Shown: positions 34,671 through 42,410 of the stretch, in pieces | Layout of the letters: the number at the start of each line of letters is the position of its first letter | Position numbering within the stretch: the first letter of the stretch is position 1 | Assembly: GCA_016718155.1 (NCBI GenBank) | Contig: JADKEH010000015.1 | Span: 1 to 64,000, forward strand | Length of the DNA stretch: 64,000 bases | Direction of reading: 5' to 3' | Source of the DNA: Candidatus Rhodoferax randersensis | GTDB taxonomy: Bacteria; Pseudomonadota; Gammaproteobacteria; Burkholderiales; Burkholderiaceae_C | Notes under the pieces: generated by a model | The model's database searches: none | Told to the model about the DNA's origin: nothing | Seen by the model: only the letters and a program-made list of their open reading frames with translations | Made by a program: the position numbers and the translations under genes

Positions 34671-36884
34671 TTAGTTGGGCACGTTGACCGAGGTGCCGCT
34701 GAAGCCGATCTGATCACCCGCCGCCGGCACCGCGCTGATGGCCGGTACTTGCGCCGCCGTGATGGCGGGCGCCGCGCCCGCCACGCCGCCGCGCGCCGTG
34801 GTGCGTACCACCTGGCTGGCCGGCAGGGCTGCGCCCGACTTCAAATGCGCGTACATGGCATTCATGGCTTGCGTGAAATAGGCATGCAGGGGCACGTAAC
34901 GCGTGTCAAAACCGGAGAACGGAATGAACGCGTCAAAGTGCTGCGCGTTGGTGACTTCGATGTAGTGCAACTTGGTCGATGCACCCTCCACCACCCGGTT
35001 GTACGCGGTGTAGGCCCGCGCTGAGTGGTTGACTGGCAGCAGTGCGTCGCTGCGACCGGCCACCATCAACACCGGCTTGGCGCGCAAGTTGCCGCTCAAC
35101 TGCACCTCGGCCACTCCGGCGCGAACGGCGTCGCTCTGCGCCTTGGTCGGCGTGGTGGCCGCGCCCAATGCGGCGTTGGTCACGGTGTCCACACCGGTGG
35201 CCAGCGCGCGCTGGCACAGCGCGGAATCAAGCGACAAGTCCGCCAGGTTGGTCGACGGCGACACACCCAAGGCCCATGACTTGGCGCCACCCACTGAGTC
35301 GTTGTACACCACCGTAGCCGGCGTCCCATTGACGGTGCCGTTACCCGTGGCAAAGCTGGCGGCCCGGGCGTTGACGCTGATGGCCACCGGCGAGCCGGTG
35401 GTGGCATCCACCGCCGCCGCGCTCATGCCACAAACGTTGTCCGCCACCGAAAAGCGCCCATAGGTGTTGGTGTACATCATGCCGATGATGGGGGCATTGC
35501 CCAGCGCGTAGTGCGCGTTGTGCATTTGGTCCTGGTCGGCATTCCAACCGTAGGCGCGCAGCTTGGCAAGCGCATCGGCGGCCTGCTCGGCGGTGGTCGC
35601 GCCTGCCACCAGACCCTTGGCCGCCAGCGCGGAACAACGGTTGGTAGCGCGCGGGTTCATGCCGGTGAGCGACATGTAGTTGAACACCGACACCTCGGTC
35701 ATCACCGCCGAGCTGGCCAGCGCTGCGCAGGGTTGGTACAGGTTGGCCAGGGTGAAGTAGTCCAGCAGGGACTTGCCGTAGCCGCCCACCGCCGCGCCGC
35801 CAAACTGCACGCCGAAGCCGCTGGTGCTGGCGGGCTGGGCGCTGGGCTCGAACGCCACCACGCCATCGATCAGGCCAGTGCTGTCCTGCTCGGCCGCACG
35901 CAGCACCGCCGCGCCGCCGTTGGACACGGCGCCGCCGATGATCATGGTGTTGGCAGCGGTAAAACGCACGCCCTTCGCCGTGCCCACCGTGTCGGCGTAT
36001 TCCTGGTTCAGGGCGTACAGCGCGTATTTGGCTGCGGTCAGGGTGTCATTGCCCCAATCCTTTTCGGGATTCTGCTGGGAATGCGCATGCTTGAGCGCCA
36101 GGCGATTCGGGAACGCCGCGTTGAAAGCTGCGCGCGCCGCGTCGGTGAGGTTGGCGGCGAAGTGGGACAGCGTACCGGCCGCTGCACGTGTTGCCCGGGT
36201 GCCATCGATCTTGGTTACCGTGTCCTCCGTCGGGTCATACAGGCCAATGCCCTTGCCGGCGTCGGTCAGGGCCACGGCGCAGCCGCGCTTGAAACCCCAT
36301 TCGCTCGCCGCGGCGAGCGCGCCATACACGCCGCGCGAGCCCGAAGACGGACCCACCACCACACAGGGGGTGGCGAGGTCGAAGTTGTCCGGGATCTGAA
36401 TCGCCATGGTGACGTTCTTCTTGCCCGTGCCATCGTCGAGCACGCCGACATACTCCAGACCCGGCACCAGGCCCTCGCCCAGGGTATCCTTGCCACCGAG
36501 GTCGATGTTGGGGCCGTACAGCACGCCGTAGCCGCCTTTGACGGTGTTGTCCACCAGGCCTCGGTAATTGGCAATCAGCGCGTTGCGGCGCAGTTCTTCT
36601 GCCGTCGGAGCCGCTGGATTGGCGTAGGCCGGGACCACCGCCGTGCTGACGATGCCGCTCTTGCCAACACCCCCCGTCAACAGGTCTTGTGTTGCCGCCG
36701 TGCTGCCGGTGCCGACAGCCGTGGCCCGGTAGGCCACGCGGCTCAATTGCGTGACTCCGCTGGGCAGCACGTTGGTCTCGGGGTCTGAGTTGCCGCCGCC
36801 GCAGCCAATCAGCGTGGCACTGCCCAACAGGGTCGCCAACAGGGTCGGCACGGGCCGGGAGTTAAATCGCATGGTCTTCTTCAT
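34671..36884 (-). CDS. D-(-)-3-hydroxybutyrate oligomer hydrolase
   Basis: 737 aa from the ATG at 36884 (AAGGA site). The N-terminus is a lipoprotein-type signal, ATLLGSATLIGC (C28). Family sequences are present throughout: RVAYRATAVGTG, DDLLTGG-like DLLTGGVGKSG, GPNIDLGGKDTLGEGLVPG, CVVVGPSSGSRGVYG, ALTDAGKGIGLYDPTEDTV. The catalytic serine is at about 321 in IIGGAVSNGGAA. The C-terminus has AKPVLMVAGRSDALLPVNHSAR and ITNAQHFDAFIPF-like sequence with the histidine. The enzyme cuts 3-hydroxybutyrate oligomers released from PHB. Its position just after livM suggests that uptake of released hydroxy acids or related carboxylates could be coordinated. Confidence 0.92.
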   Translation of the reverse strand: MKKTMRFNSRPVPTLLATLLGSATLIGCGGGNSDPETNVLPSGVTQLSRVAYRATAVGTGSTAATQDLLTGGVGKSGIVSTAVVPAYANPAAPTAEELRRNALIANYRGLVDNTVKGGYGVLYGPNIDLGGKDTLGEGLVPGLEYVGVLDDGTGKKNVTMAIQIPDNFDLATPCVVVGPSSGSRGVYGALAAASEWGFKRGCAVALTDAGKGIGLYDPTEDTVTKIDGTRATRAAAGTLSHFAANLTDAARAAFNAAFPNRLALKHAHSQQNPEKDWGNDTLTAAKYALYALNQEYADTVGTAKGVRFTAANTMIIGGAVSNGGAAVLRAAEQDSTGLIDGVVAFEPSAQPASTSGFGVQFGGAAVGGYGKSLLDYFTLANLYQPCAALASSAVMTEVSVFNYMSLTGMNPRATNRCSALAAKGLVAGATTAEQAADALAKLRAYGWNADQDQMHNAHYALGNAPIIGMMYTNTYGRFSVADNVCGMSAAAVDATTGSPVAISVNARAASFATGNGTVNGTPATVVYNDSVGGAKSWALGVSPSTNLADLSLDSALCQRALATGVDTVTNAALGAATTPTKAQSDAVRAGVAEVQLSGNLRAKPVLMVAGRSDALLPVNHSARAYTAYNRVVEGASTKLHYIEVTNAQHFDAFIPFSGFDTRYVPLHAYFTQAMNAMYAHLKSGAALPASQVVRTTARGGVAGAAPAITAAQVPAISAVPAAGDQIGFSGTSVNVPN

Positions 36885-36933
36885 CAGGGGTTCCTTCAGG
36901 GTTTTTTGACAACGCAAAAAAGCACGCATCGGA

Positions 36934-37995
36934 TCAAATCCGGCGCGCGCGCAAACGCCCCACCACACCGGTGGGAAAGTAGTAAACGGAGAGGACAAAC
37001 AGCACACCGAGCCACAGCAGCCAACGGTCGGGGGACAGCAGCGCCGACAACCAGGGTATGGCGGCGGTGGCCTCGTGCCCCAAACGCAGCAGGTCCTGCA
37101 GGTAGCTCTGCGCCACCAGAAACAGCGCCGAGCCGATGGCGGCGCCGTAAATCGTGCCCATGCCACCAATCACCACGATCAGCAGCACGTCCATCATGAT
37201 TTCGAACGACAGTGAGGTATCCGGCCCGTTGTAGCGCAGCCAGAGCGCCAGCATGGCGCCAGCCATGCACGCAAACAGCGCCGACAAAATGCTGGAAGTA
37301 GTGCGAAACACCACCACCCGGTAGCCGATCGCCTCAGCACGGAACTCGTTCTCACGGATCGCCTGCAGCACCCGGCCAAACGGCGAGTTGACGATGCGCA
37401 GCATGGCCAGCAGCAACACTGCCGCCGTGACGAACAGCAGGTAGTAACACAGCAGGCGGCCATCGATCGTGACACCCAACAGCGGTTGATCCAGCAACTC
37501 GAAGCTGGGCGACAAGACCTCGGGCACCTTGAAGGTCAGGCCGTCTTCACCGCCGGTGAAGTCGGACAGTTGCGAGGCCAGCGTCAGGAACGCTGAGGCC
37601 ACGGCGAGTGTGATCATGGCAAAGAAGATCGCCCGCACCCGCAACGAGAACAGCCCAATCACCAAGGCCAACACAAACGACAACACCAGCGACAGGCCAA
37701 TGCCCGCGCCCAGGGCGGCCCAGGTGGCGCCCATGTGGGTACTGGCGATCGCCACGCCATAGGCCCCAATGCCAAAGAACATGGTGTGGGCAAAACTGAC
37801 GATGCCGGTGTAGCCCAGCAGCAGGTCAAAACTGGCCACCAGCACGATGAACACCAGCACCTTGGCCGCCACGTTGAGCGCCTTGACGCCGGGGAACAGG
37901 AACGGCGCAAAGGCCAGCGCCACCAGCAGCAGCACCAGCACCACCGCCAGCACACGGCTGCGAGGGAAATCGTTGGAAAGAAGTCGGGTCAACAT
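36934..37995 (-). CDS. livM: LivM-type ABC permease
   Basis: 353 aa with about ten membrane segments. Typical LivM sequences: GYTGIVSFAHTMFFGIGAYG (substrate-gate helix), REN-containing coupling loop (GRVLQAIRENEFRAEAIGY), IVVIGGMGTIYGAAIGSALF. Partner of LivH across a 165-bp gap filled by repeat block R6. The two ATPases lie further upstream on the same strand. Confidence 0.92.
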   Translation of the reverse strand: MLTRLLSNDFPRSRVLAVVLVLLLVALAFAPFLFPGVKALNVAAKVLVFIVLVASFDLLLGYTGIVSFAHTMFFGIGAYGVAIASTHMGATWAALGAGIGLSLVLSFVLALVIGLFSLRVRAIFFAMITLAVASAFLTLASQLSDFTGGEDGLTFKVPEVLSPSFELLDQPLLGVTIDGRLLCYYLLFVTAAVLLLAMLRIVNSPFGRVLQAIRENEFRAEAIGYRVVVFRTTSSILSALFACMAGAMLALWLRYNGPDTSLSFEIMMDVLLIVVIGGMGTIYGAAIGSALFLVAQSYLQDLLRLGHEATAAIPWLSALLSPDRWLLWLGVLFVLSVYYFPTGVVGRLRARRI

Positions 37996-38030
37996 GCTTT
38001 CATCCTTGCAAAGTGCGCTGTAGACGTTGC

Positions 38031-38128
38031 GTCATTGCGAGCGAAGCGCGGCAATCCATGTCTGCGGTACGCCACGGTGGATTGCCGCGCTGCGCTCGCA
38101 ATGACGAACACAGGCGGCTCGCAATGAC
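38031..38128. repeat. Dispersed hairpin repeat R6 (best copy)
   Basis: Left arm 38031-38058 (GTCATTGCGAGCGAAGCGCG...CAATCCA) and right arm 38078-38105 are inverted copies with one mismatch in 28 and a 19-base loop. A half arm (GGCTCGCAATGACA) follows at about 38115-38128. Located between livH and livM. Confidence 0.92.
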
Positions 38129-38160
38129 ACACACCGATAGATTGGCCATGTCCCGCGCGC

Positions 38161-39144
38161 TCATCGGTTTGCCACCGGGTACACGCCCTGCGGACGCCAC
38201 AACAAGATGGCCACCATCAGGCCGATGTTGGAGAACATCGCGACCTTGGGCGCCAGAAAACCGGTGTAGTTGGCCATCAAGCCCACCATCAGCGCGCCGA
38301 TCAATGCGCCGCCAGTCGAGCCCAGACCACCAATGATGATCACGATGAAGATCAGCACATTGACCTGTGCGCCCATCTGCGGGGTCACGCTCTGCTGGTA
38401 CAAGCCCCACATCACGCCGCCCAAACCTGCCAAGGCGCTGCCCAGCACAAATACCCCGACAAAAAGGCGCCGAATCCGGTAGCCCAACGACTCGACCATC
38501 TCGCGGTCCTGCACGCCGGCGCGGATCAACAAACCAATCTTGGTGCGCGTGAGGGTCCACGCCAACGCGGCAAACACCAGCAGGCCCACCACCACCGCCA
38601 ACAGCCGGTACTTCTCGATCGCCGCGTCGCCCCAGATCACCGAGCCGCGCAGCGCCTCGGGCAAGGGCAGCGGGATCTGCGCCGGGCCCCAGATCACCTT
38701 GATCAGTTCCTCACCAATGATCATGCCGCCCATGGTGATCAGGATTTGTTTGAGGTGTTGACCGTACACCGGCCGCACGATGAAGCGTTCGAACGCCAAC
38801 CCCACCGCGCCGGCCACCAGCATCGCCACCAGCATGGCCGGAAACACCGCCACCAGGTTGCGCCATAACTCGCCCGAGCCGGTCCAGTCGCCCATCAGAC
38901 CGAGCACGGTGGTGGCCACGAATGCACCCAGCGCGATGAAGACGCCGTGGCCAAAGTTGAGCACATCCATCAGGCCAAACACCAGCGTCAGGCCGGAGGC
39001 GATGATAAAGATGATCATGCCCATGGCCAGCCCAGCCACGGTCAGCGTCAGCCAAGTTGAGGGCGAGCCAATCAGCGGCAACACCAACAACGCCAGCACC
39101 GGCACCAGCGCCAACGGCTTCCAGTCAAGTTCGAGTGATTTCAT
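38161..39144 (-). CDS. livH: LivH-type ABC permease
   Basis: 327 aa from the ATG at 39144 (MKSLELDWK). Membrane protein with the LivH landmarks ASGLTLVFGLMDVLNFGHG, the coupling segment GIGLLIRAGVQDREMVESLG in the form KIGLLIRAGVQDREM, and IIIGGLGSTGGALIGAL. Forms the translocation pore with LivM. Flanked by repeat blocks R6 and R7. Confidence 0.93.
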   Translation of the reverse strand: MKSLELDWKPLALVPVLALLVLPLIGSPSTWLTLTVAGLAMGMIIFIIASGLTLVFGLMDVLNFGHGVFIALGAFVATTVLGLMGDWTGSGELWRNLVAVFPAMLVAMLVAGAVGLAFERFIVRPVYGQHLKQILITMGGMIIGEELIKVIWGPAQIPLPLPEALRGSVIWGDAAIEKYRLLAVVVGLLVFAALAWTLTRTKIGLLIRAGVQDREMVESLGYRIRRLFVGVFVLGSALAGLGGVMWGLYQQSVTPQMGAQVNVLIFIVIIIGGLGSTGGALIGALMVGLMANYTGFLAPKVAMFSNIGLMVAILLWRPQGVYPVANR

Positions 39145-39164
39145 CGGGTTACACCTAAACATCC

Positions 39165-39273
39165 GTCATTGCGAGCGCAGCGCGGCAATCCATGTCGGTT
39201 GATAGGCCATGGTGGATTGCCACGCTGCGCTCGCAATGACGGGCTCGTTGTGCCACGCTGCGCTCGCAATGAC
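39165..39273. repeat. Dispersed hairpin repeat R7
   Basis: Left arm 39165-39192 (GTCATTGCGAGCGCAGCGCG...CAATCCA), right arm 39213-39240, and an extra right arm at 39251-39273 (TGCCACGCTGCGCTCGCAAT...). Located between livF and livH. Confidence 0.9.
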
Positions 39274-39301
39274 GAAGCCAACGAGTCGGTTGGGCATATC
39301 T

Positions 39302-40093
39302 TCATACCGCCAACCCCAGCAGCGACTGCTGCAATGCTTCGTCCTCGGCCAGTGCCTGCATGCTGCCGGCGTGGACCACGCGGCCGTTGTCCATCACCGC
39401 CACCTGGTCACCCAGGCGCTTGGCGAAGTTGATGTTTTGTTCCACCAGCAGGATGGTGGTGCCGCTGCCCTTGAGTTGGGCGAAGGCGTCGATCATGTTG
39501 TTGATGATGGAAGGCGCCAAGCCCTTGCTGGGCTCGTCGACGATTAGCAGTTCGCGCGGCTCGACAATGGCGCGCGCCACCGCCAGCATTTGTTTCTGAC
39601 CACCCGACAGCTTGCCTGCGGGATGGTTCCAGAACTTTTCGACCGCCGGGAACAAGGAGAAGATCCACTTCAGGCGCGTCGCATCCATCTGGCTGGCGCG
39701 CTTGGCACCACGCGCGGCCAACAACATGTTCTCCTGCACCGTGAGGTCGGAGAAGATGCCCATGCTCTCTGGCACGTAGGCAATGTTCAGCCCGGCAATC
39801 TCGGGCGTGTTCATGGCCGTGAGGTCTTGGCCGTTGAAACGCAATTGACCCTGGCTGGCCTTCCACAAACCCATGATGGTGCGCAGCGTGGTGGTCTTGC
39901 CCGCGCCATTGCGCCCCAGCAGCATGGTGAGCTGGCCGCGCGGGACCACCAGGTCGACGCCGTGCAGGATGTGGTACGCGCCAATGTGGGTGTGCACGCC
40001 GCTTAATGACAGCAAAATATCAGTCAATGGAGTACCTCCGTGCTGCGCACTGCGGTGCGAGCTTGCTTGGGGGCGGCCCGGCGCGGCGCTCAT
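39302..40093 (-). CDS. livF: LivF-type ABC ATPase
   Basis: ATPase with LGRNGAGKTTT (Walker A), LSGGQKQMLAVARAI (signature) and LLIVDEPSKGLAP (Walker B). The ATG at 40093 overlaps the livG stop but lies inside a dispersed cassette encoding MSAAPGRPQASSHRSAQHGG, which is not part of the LivF fold. A better start is the TTG at 40027, six bases after a perfect GGAGGT, giving LTDILLSLSGVHTH (241 aa). The 22 extra residues may be a leader or may not be translated as part of the protein. Confidence 0.92.
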   Translation of the reverse strand: MSAAPGRPQASSHRSAQHGGTPLTDILLSLSGVHTHIGAYHILHGVDLVVPRGQLTMLLGRNGAGKTTTLRTIMGLWKASQGQLRFNGQDLTAMNTPEIAGLNIAYVPESMGIFSDLTVQENMLLAARGAKRASQMDATRLKWIFSLFPAVEKFWNHPAGKLSGGQKQMLAVARAIVEPRELLIVDEPSKGLAPSIINNMIDAFAQLKGSGTTILLVEQNINFAKRLGDQVAVMDNGRVVHAGSMQALAEDEALQQSLLGLAV

Positions 40094-40096
40094 ACC
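40027..40096. repeat. Leader cassette (copy A) at the livG/livF junction
   Basis: On the minus strand GGTATGAGCGC, then CGCCGGGCCGCCCC, AAGCAAGCTCGCACCGCAG and GGTACTCCATTGAC. The same ~70-base sequence, with a variable middle, lies at the tctC/tctB junction (54409-54478). In both places its ATGA overlaps the upstream stop and its end supplies a ribosome site plus a TTG or GTG start exactly 22 codons later. Confidence 0.8.
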
Positions 40097-40866
40097 GCCT
40101 CCTTTGCCACCGTCGGGGCCACGCCAAGGTAAGCCTCTTGGACCACTGGCGAGGCGATCACCGTGGCGGGATCACCGTCGGCCACCAGCGCGCCGTTGTG
40201 CAGCACGATGATGCGGTCGGCCAGCTCGCGCACCACGTCCATCTTGTGCTCCACCAGCAGGATGGTTTTGGTCTTGTCACCCTTGAGCTGGCGGATCAGG
40301 TTCAGGATCACCGGCGCCTCATCCGCACTCATGCCTGCGGTGGGTTCATCGAACATGAACACATCAGGCTCCAGCGCCATGAGCAGGGCCACCTCCAGTT
40401 TGCGCTGGTCACCATGCGGCAGGCTGGCCACGATGGTGTGGCGCTTGTCATTCATGGCGACCGCCTGCAGAACTTCATCGGCCAACTGCGTCAGCGCTTG
40501 GTGGTCGCTCCAGATCGACCATAGGTTCAAACCACGCAGGTGGGCGCCGCTTCGCGCTGCTTGTACCGCCAGGCGCACGTTCTCCTGCACCGTCAGATTC
40601 GGGAACAAATTGGTCAACTGAAACGCCCGTCCCAAGCCGGCCCGGGTACGTGCTGAAGGGCTCAGGCCCGCCAGACTGGCGCCGTTGAGGAACACCTCGC
40701 CCGCCGAGGCCTTGAGCTGCCCGGAGATCAGGTTGAAGTAGGTGGTCTTGCCCGCGCCATTGGGTCCAACAATGGCCGTGAGCGTGCCCGGCTGGAAGGT
40801 GCAACTCACCGCGTTGACGGCCACATGGCCGCCAAAACGGATGGTGAGGTCTTTGGTTTCTAGCAT
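40090..40866 (-). CDS. livG: LivG-type ABC ATPase
   Basis: 258 aa. Walker A VGPNGAGKTTYFN; the GxxRxFQ-like Q-loop region TRAGLGRAFQLTNLFPNLTV, typical of LivG; Walker B region VFMFDEPTAGMSADE; H-loop ILLVEHKMD. The usual LSGG signature appears as SLPHGDQRKLEVALLMA, the LivG variant. Last four bases overlap the livF frame. Confidence 0.93.
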   Translation of the reverse strand: MLETKDLTIRFGGHVAVNAVSCTFQPGTLTAIVGPNGAGKTTYFNLISGQLKASAGEVFLNGASLAGLSPSARTRAGLGRAFQLTNLFPNLTVQENVRLAVQAARSGAHLRGLNLWSIWSDHQALTQLADEVLQAVAMNDKRHTIVASLPHGDQRKLEVALLMALEPDVFMFDEPTAGMSADEAPVILNLIRQLKGDKTKTILLVEHKMDVVRELADRIIVLHNGALVADGDPATVIASPVVQEAYLGVAPTVAKEAV

Positions 40867-41032
40867 GACGGTGTGATGCGGGTATCAGCCCTTGTGGCGG
40901 ATGGGCCAACTCCGGGTGAATCTGGACAAAGCAATCCCTGCGCCCAGTGCAACCGGGCTTGTTCTTGTGACGCGGCGGGGAGTGGGGGCGCGCAGCAGCC
41001 ACACCAGATCGGTGGGCTACCGCGCTTGACGC

Positions 41033-42241
41033 TCAGCGCTTGTTGCGGATCGGAACGTTCATTTCTTCAGCCTTGATCTCGCGCACCAGCTCGGGCACGC
41101 CCCAGGCGAAGGCCGGGTCCACTTTGATCTTGAAGTGGTACATGCTTTGCATCGCCTGATGGTCTTCCTTGCGGAAAGTCATCACGCCCTTGGGCGTATC
41201 AAAACTCATGCCTTCCATGGTCTTGATCAGGGTGTTGGCGGACGTATCACCATTGGACTTCTTAAGCGCGGTCACTACCGCCATGGCGGCGGAGAAACCA
41301 CCCGCCGTGAAGAAATCCGGTGGTGACTTGAACTGGCTGTAGTGGCGCGACACCATCGCGTCATTGATTGGATTCTTTGGGATGCCGAAGTAGTAGTACA
41401 ACGCGCCTTCCATGCCGGGGAACTGCTTGTAGGCCACCATCGCCGGCAAGATGTTTCCGCCGGTTGCCAAATCGATACCGTAGCGCTTCTTCAACTCCAG
41501 ATCGGCGATCTTGCCAAATGGGGTGGGTGCGCCGGACCAGCCGACCGAGATGAACTTATTGCCAGGCTGGTCCTTGAGCCGGTCCACAATGCGCTGCAGG
41601 CCGGCAGTGAAATCGGTAGTGCCAACGGCCAGATACTCCTCATGGACGATCTTGGCGTGCTTGAGAAATTCACGAGTGGCCTTGACGCCGTCACGGCCAA
41701 AGGCGTTGTCGTTGGCCAGGATGGCGACGACGTTGCCCGGCTTGTCCAACGCCGCAGCGTTGGCAGCGGCATCCTGACTGGAACTGCGGCCGGTGCGGAA
41801 AATGTACTTGTTCCACTTTTCCCCGGTGATGGAGTCCGCCACGGCGGGCTCTACCAACAGTATCTTCTTGTATTCCTCCGCCACCGGCAACATCGCCAAT
41901 GCCACGGGTGACGCAGTGGGACCCACCGCCAAGTCCACCTTGTCATCGCCATAGGCTGCGGCCAGCAGGCTCTTGCCAATGTCGGGCTTACCCTGGTCAT
42001 CCTTCTCGATCACCACCAGCTTCTTGCCAGCCACCATCATGGTGCCACCGGTCGCATAGTCCAGGCCCATCATGAAACCGGTGGCAGTCTGCTTGCCATA
42101 GGCCTCCAGCGGACCGGTTTTGCTGTAGATGTGGGCGATCTTGATTTCTTTCGCCTGGCCAAAGGCCAGCGGGGCTGCCAGCGCGCTTGCTAAAGCGGTG
42201 GCGATCAGCGCAGAGCGGCTGATCCAAGTGCGACGGTGCAT
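41033..42241 (-). CDS. LivK-type substrate-binding protein, first gene of the liv-type operon
   Basis: 402 aa; signal peptide MHRRTWISRSALIATALASA...AFGQA, with an AGGAGA site before the ATG. Type I binding fold: IKIAHIYSKTGPLEAYGKQT, DKVDLAVGPTASPVALAMLP, NVVAILANDNAFGRDGVKAT. It belongs to the branch with an ABC substrate of amide or amino-acid type, but the ligand cannot be assigned. Preceded by a -24/-12 promoter-like element (42279-42294) and an upstream dyad (42381-42392), suggesting RpoN control. The ~165 bp to livG hold no other gene. Confidence 0.92.
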   Translation of the reverse strand: MHRRTWISRSALIATALASALAAPLAFGQAKEIKIAHIYSKTGPLEAYGKQTATGFMMGLDYATGGTMMVAGKKLVVIEKDDQGKPDIGKSLLAAAYGDDKVDLAVGPTASPVALAMLPVAEEYKKILLVEPAVADSITGEKWNKYIFRTGRSSSQDAAANAAALDKPGNVVAILANDNAFGRDGVKATREFLKHAKIVHEEYLAVGTTDFTAGLQRIVDRLKDQPGNKFISVGWSGAPTPFGKIADLELKKRYGIDLATGGNILPAMVAYKQFPGMEGALYYYFGIPKNPINDAMVSRHYSQFKSPPDFFTAGGFSAAMAVVTALKKSNGDTSANTLIKTMEGMSFDTPKGVMTFRKEDHQAMQSMYHFKIKVDPAFAWGVPELVREIKAEEMNVPIRNKR

Positions 42242-42278
42242 GAGAGTCTCCTGTTGTAGTGATGATCCAGATCACATC

Positions 42279-42294
42279 AGCACATACCGTGCCA
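42279..42294 (-). promoter_or_regulatory. Sigma-54 (-24/-12) promoter of the liv-type operon
   Basis: The minus strand reads TGGCACGGTATGTGCT against the RpoN consensus TGGCACG-N4-TTGCW: the whole -24 block TGGCACG matches, and GC is present at -12 with correct spacing (one mismatch, GTGCT for TTGCT). Predicted start ~42269, 28 bases before the livK ATG. Confidence 0.7.
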
Positions 42295-42380
42295 ACAGGA
42301 AGTACGTTGATTTGAATACCTATTCTTCAGTTTTCACAAAGAAATGTATTAATTTTAGACAGTAATGTGATCAATATATG

Positions 42381-42392
42381 GACATGTGTCCG
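42381..42392. promoter_or_regulatory. Dyad ~90 bp upstream of the -24/-12 element (candidate enhancer site)
   Basis: GGACA-TG-TGTCC, flanked symmetrically by ATAT on both sides (ATATGGACATGTGTCCGATAT). Its distance from the RpoN-type promoter suits a bacterial enhancer-binding protein. It does not resemble an NtrC site. Confidence 0.4.
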
Positions 42393-42410
42393 ATATTCGG
42401 GCTAGTGGCT

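Noticed and set aside
42258..42280. TGTGATCTGGATCATCA (minus strand) considered as a CRP site before livK
   Set aside because: Right half is poor and the site would lie at or just downstream of the inferred start.
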